NCBI GenBank assembly: GCA_020853455.1 | Contig: JADYYV010000254.1 | Coordinates: 1 to 15,824 of the forward strand | Direction of reading: 5' to 3' | From: Alphaproteobacteria bacterium | GTDB lineage: Bacteria > Pseudomonadota > Alphaproteobacteria > Micavibrionales > UBA2020 | Length of the DNA: 15,824 bases | The notes under the pieces: generated by a model | The model's database searches: none | Told to the model about the DNA's origin: nothing | What the model saw: only the letters and a program-made list of their open reading frames with translations | Part shown: one piece after another, positions 13,959 through 15,824 of the stretch | Position numbering within the stretch: the stretch's first letter is position 1 | Layout of the letters: every line of letters starts with the position of its first letter | Translations under genes and position numbers: made by a program

Positions 13959-14739
13959 CAGACGGCTCCTGCTTGGCTGTGTTTGGGCTCACGCTGCACG
14001 GCGCGCATGCGCGAACCGCGGAAATATTCCCTGATCTGCGGGTGCTCCATTTTCATCATTTCCGCGACCGTTCCTGTCACGATTTTCTTATCGACGATCA
14101 TAGCGATACGGTCGCAGACATCGACAAGCGTGTCTAGGTCATGGGTGATGATCAGGACGCTGAGTTCCAGCACGCGGCGCAATTGCAAAATCAGGTCATC
14201 AAAAGCGGCGGCTGCGACAGGGTCTAGCCCGGCCGTGGGTTCGTCAAGAAACAGGATTTCAGGGTCGAGCGCCAGCGACCTTGCGATCCCCGCCCGCTTC
14301 GCCATCCCGCCCGACAGTTCGGACGGTTTTTTCTTGGCGGTTTCAGGCTTAAGCCCGACCGCGTGCAGCTTGAACATCGCAAGACTCTGGATATCCTTGT
14401 CGGCAAGGTCGGTATGCTCGCGCAGCGGCAGGCAGATATTGTCGAGGACGTTGAACCCGGAAAACAGCGCGCCATCCTGGAACAACACGCCCCATTTTTT
14501 CGCCATTTCCTTTTTTTGCGCATCGTCCATGTCGCTGACATCCGTGCCGCCGACGATTACGCTGCCCGCATTCGGTTTGTGCAAGCCAGCAGCGTGCGCA
14601 GCAGTACCGATTTGCCGGAACCCGATCCGCCGACCAGTCCCAATATCTCGCCTTTTTGCAGCGTAAGGTCGAGCCCGTCATGAACGACCTGCTTGCCGAA
14701 TTTATTGACGATGCCGTGAGCTTCGATGACGCTCGACAT
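13958..14739 (-). pseudogene. mlaF: MlaF-type ABC transporter ATPase, frameshifted after Walker A
   Basis: The N-terminal frame starts at ATG 14739, 1 base after the permease stop. It encodes MSSVIEAHGIVNKFGKQV and the Walker A GLVGGSGSGKSVLLRTLL (Gly37-Ser44 core), then runs into unrelated residues and a TAA at 14557-14559. The rest of the ATPase lies in another frame from about 14584 to TGA 13958-13960. It has LHKPNAGSVIVGGTDVSD, Q-loop FQDGALFSG, signature LSGGMAKRAG, Walker B ILFLDEPTAGLDP and the H-loop LIITHD. Inserting one G at 14585-14587 (reading CTG CTG GGC TTG CAC AAA CCG) joins the two into a normal 260-residue MlaF with RTLLGLHKPNAG at the join. It is thus a one-base deletion, either real or an error in a G run. 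As it stands, no product carries both Walker A and Walker B. The ATPase would drive phospholipid transport through MlaE. Confidence 0.88.
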
Positions 14740-14740
14740 G

Positions 14741-15820
14741 CTACAGCCCCATTTCCGCAAAAATGATCGAAAACAGGGCATCCGCCATGATGACGAGAAA
14801 TATCGACTGCACTACGGCCAGCGTCGTCAGCTTGCCCACGTTTTCGGCTGAGCCCTGCGCGTTAATTCCCTGATAGGCGCAGATGGCGGTGATTAAAAGC
14901 GCAAAAACCGGCGCCTTGATCATGCCGATGAAGAACATCGTCGGGGTTGCCACTTCGTGTACGCGCACGAGGTAAGAATGCACGGAAAGGTCAAGCTGCA
15001 TGACCGACATGAAACCGCAGCCCACCAATCCAACAACTGTTGCAAAAAACGTCAACGCCGGCAGCGTGACAAGCAGCGCAAGCAGGCGCGGCACGACCAG
15101 CGTTTCGATGGGGTCGAGTCCCATCGTCTTGAGCGCATCGACTTCACCGCGCATTTTCATCACCCCGATTTCCGCGGCAAATGCGCTGCCGGATCGACCG
15201 GCAAACATGATGGCGGTCGTCAGCACCGCCATTTCCCTCAACAGCGAAATCACGGTCAGGTCGATGGTGAAGATATCGGCACCGAATTTTTGCAGCTGTG
15301 TCGCGCCCTGATAGGAAATAACCATGCTGATGCCAAAACCGAGCAGGCCGATGATGGGCAGAGCCTGCACGCCCGTTTCATGGATGTGGCGTGAGATCGC
15401 AGCCGGGCGAAAATGCGACGGCTCCGCGATATTGCGGAAGATGCGGACGAATACTTCGCCCATGAATGAAAACAGCGCCACCAGGAATTCAAGCCCCTCC
15501 GCCGTGCGCCGCCCGATATTCACAAAAAACGCAACCAAAGGCGGTAGCTCGTGGGCCGTCGGTACCTGCGGCTGGGCATCGGGCACGAATTCCATCAATG
15601 CCTTTTGCCGGTCGGACATATTCTCGATAGTCGCCCTGGAAAAATATTTCTGGATAAGCCATGCGCCGGCAGTGTCAATCTTGCCAAGGCCGCTGGCATC
15701 GATCAGGGCAGGTTTTACGTCATAGGAATGGACGGCGGCCTCGATGGCCGCTGCATTTCCGACAGTCCAGTCGCCTGTGAGGGCGAGCTTGCTGTGGCCT
15801 TGCGATGTCCGGTCTTCCAA
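14741..15820 (-). CDS. mlaE: MlaE family lipid ABC transporter permease with N-terminal STAS-like domain
   Basis: The permease of an Mla-type transporter. The N-terminal 80 residues form a STAS/MlaB-like domain (LTGDWTV at 14-20, ALIDASGLGKIDTAGAWLIQKYF at 38-60). In enteric bacteria this is the separate protein MlaB; in many alphaproteobacteria it is fused. The MlaE part follows with about five membrane spans and the family hallmark MFAGRSGSAFAAEIGVMKMRGEVDALKTMGLDP (205-237), which carries the EIGVMK helix that contacts the ATPase. The C-terminus ends FALLITAICAYQGINAQGSAENVGKLTTLAVV and a last span. The start used is a TTG at 15820. The frame is still open to the window edge, so the true start may lie a few codons outside. 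The stop (TAG 14741-14743) is 1 base from the ATPase start, making this the first visible gene of the transporter operon. Confidence 0.92.
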   Translation of the reverse strand: MEDRTSQGHSKLALTGDWTVGNAAAIEAAVHSYDVKPALIDASGLGKIDTAGAWLIQKYFSRATIENMSDRQKALMEFVPDAQPQVPTAHELPPLVAFFVNIGRRTAEGLEFLVALFSFMGEVFVRIFRNIAEPSHFRPAAISRHIHETGVQALPIIGLLGFGISMVISYQGATQLQKFGADIFTIDLTVISLLREMAVLTTAIMFAGRSGSAFAAEIGVMKMRGEVDALKTMGLDPIETLVVPRLLALLVTLPALTFFATVVGLVGCGFMSVMQLDLSVHSYLVRVHEVATPTMFFIGMIKAPVFALLITAICAYQGINAQGSAENVGKLTTLAVVQSIFLVIMADALFSIIFAEMGL

Positions 15821-15824
15821 AAAC

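Noticed and set aside
14580..14590. Programmed -1 frameshift as an explanation for the split ATPase
   Set aside because: The region reads CTGCTGGCTTGCAC with no X-XXY-YYZ slippery heptamer and no obvious downstream structure. A lost G in an original GGG explains it more simply.
13716..14666. 316-codon plus-strand open frame across mlaD and the ATPase gene
   Set aside because: It is antisense to two recognisable transporter genes. The Ser/Arg/Ile-rich translation has no family features and no promoter or ribosome-binding site of its own.

Overview
The window looks like the chromosome of an alphaproteobacterium. The evidence is the adjacent glyS and ppdK genes, a lipid-transport permease with a fused STAS-like N-terminus, the alphaproteobacterial style of photolyase and YgfZ, and moderately high GC with C/G-rich third codon positions. 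I cannot name the genus; a Rhodospirillales- or Micavibrio-like lineage is only a guess. I see no rRNA, tRNA, CRISPR array, phage or insertion sequence.

Layout. On the plus strand, bases 1-3493 hold the 3' part of glyS (glycyl-tRNA synthetase beta subunit) and a complete ppdK (pyruvate phosphate dikinase). They are followed by a small AT-rich membrane protein gene (3496-3858). Everything from 3861 to the right edge is read on the minus strand. In transcription order, from the right edge leftwards, it holds: (i) an Mla-type lipid ABC transporter operon of permease, ATPase, MlaD/MCE protein and auxiliary lipoprotein; (ii) a two-HKD phospholipase D/cardiolipin-synthase-like gene followed by an endonuclease/exonuclease/phosphatase-family gene; (iii) a DUF3833 C-terminal remnant; (iv) an isoprenylcysteine-methyltransferase-like membrane protein; (v) kynA, phr and ygfZ, where kynA-phr and phr-ygfZ overlap; (vi) two unrecognised proteins of 353 and 168 residues; and (vii) a DUF599 membrane protein with its own promoter-like region containing two inverted repeats.

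The genes I would check first are the broken ones. The ATPase gene of the lipid transporter is split by an apparent one-base deletion just after the Walker A motif. The auxiliary lipoprotein gene of the same operon has an in-frame TAA, after which about 45 codons of coding-like sequence continue. The DUF3833 gene has lost its N-terminal half exactly at the stop codon of the upstream gene. The other large genes in the window are intact, so two small lesions in one operon suggest decay of this transporter, although sequencing error is not excluded.

Working together: (i) would move phospholipids between the inner and outer membranes, and (ii) and (iv) also point to the envelope. kynA (tryptophan catabolism), phr (UV repair) and ygfZ (Fe-S protein maintenance) are linked by overlaps rather than by an obvious shared pathway. 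I found no convincing undescribed multi-gene system here.
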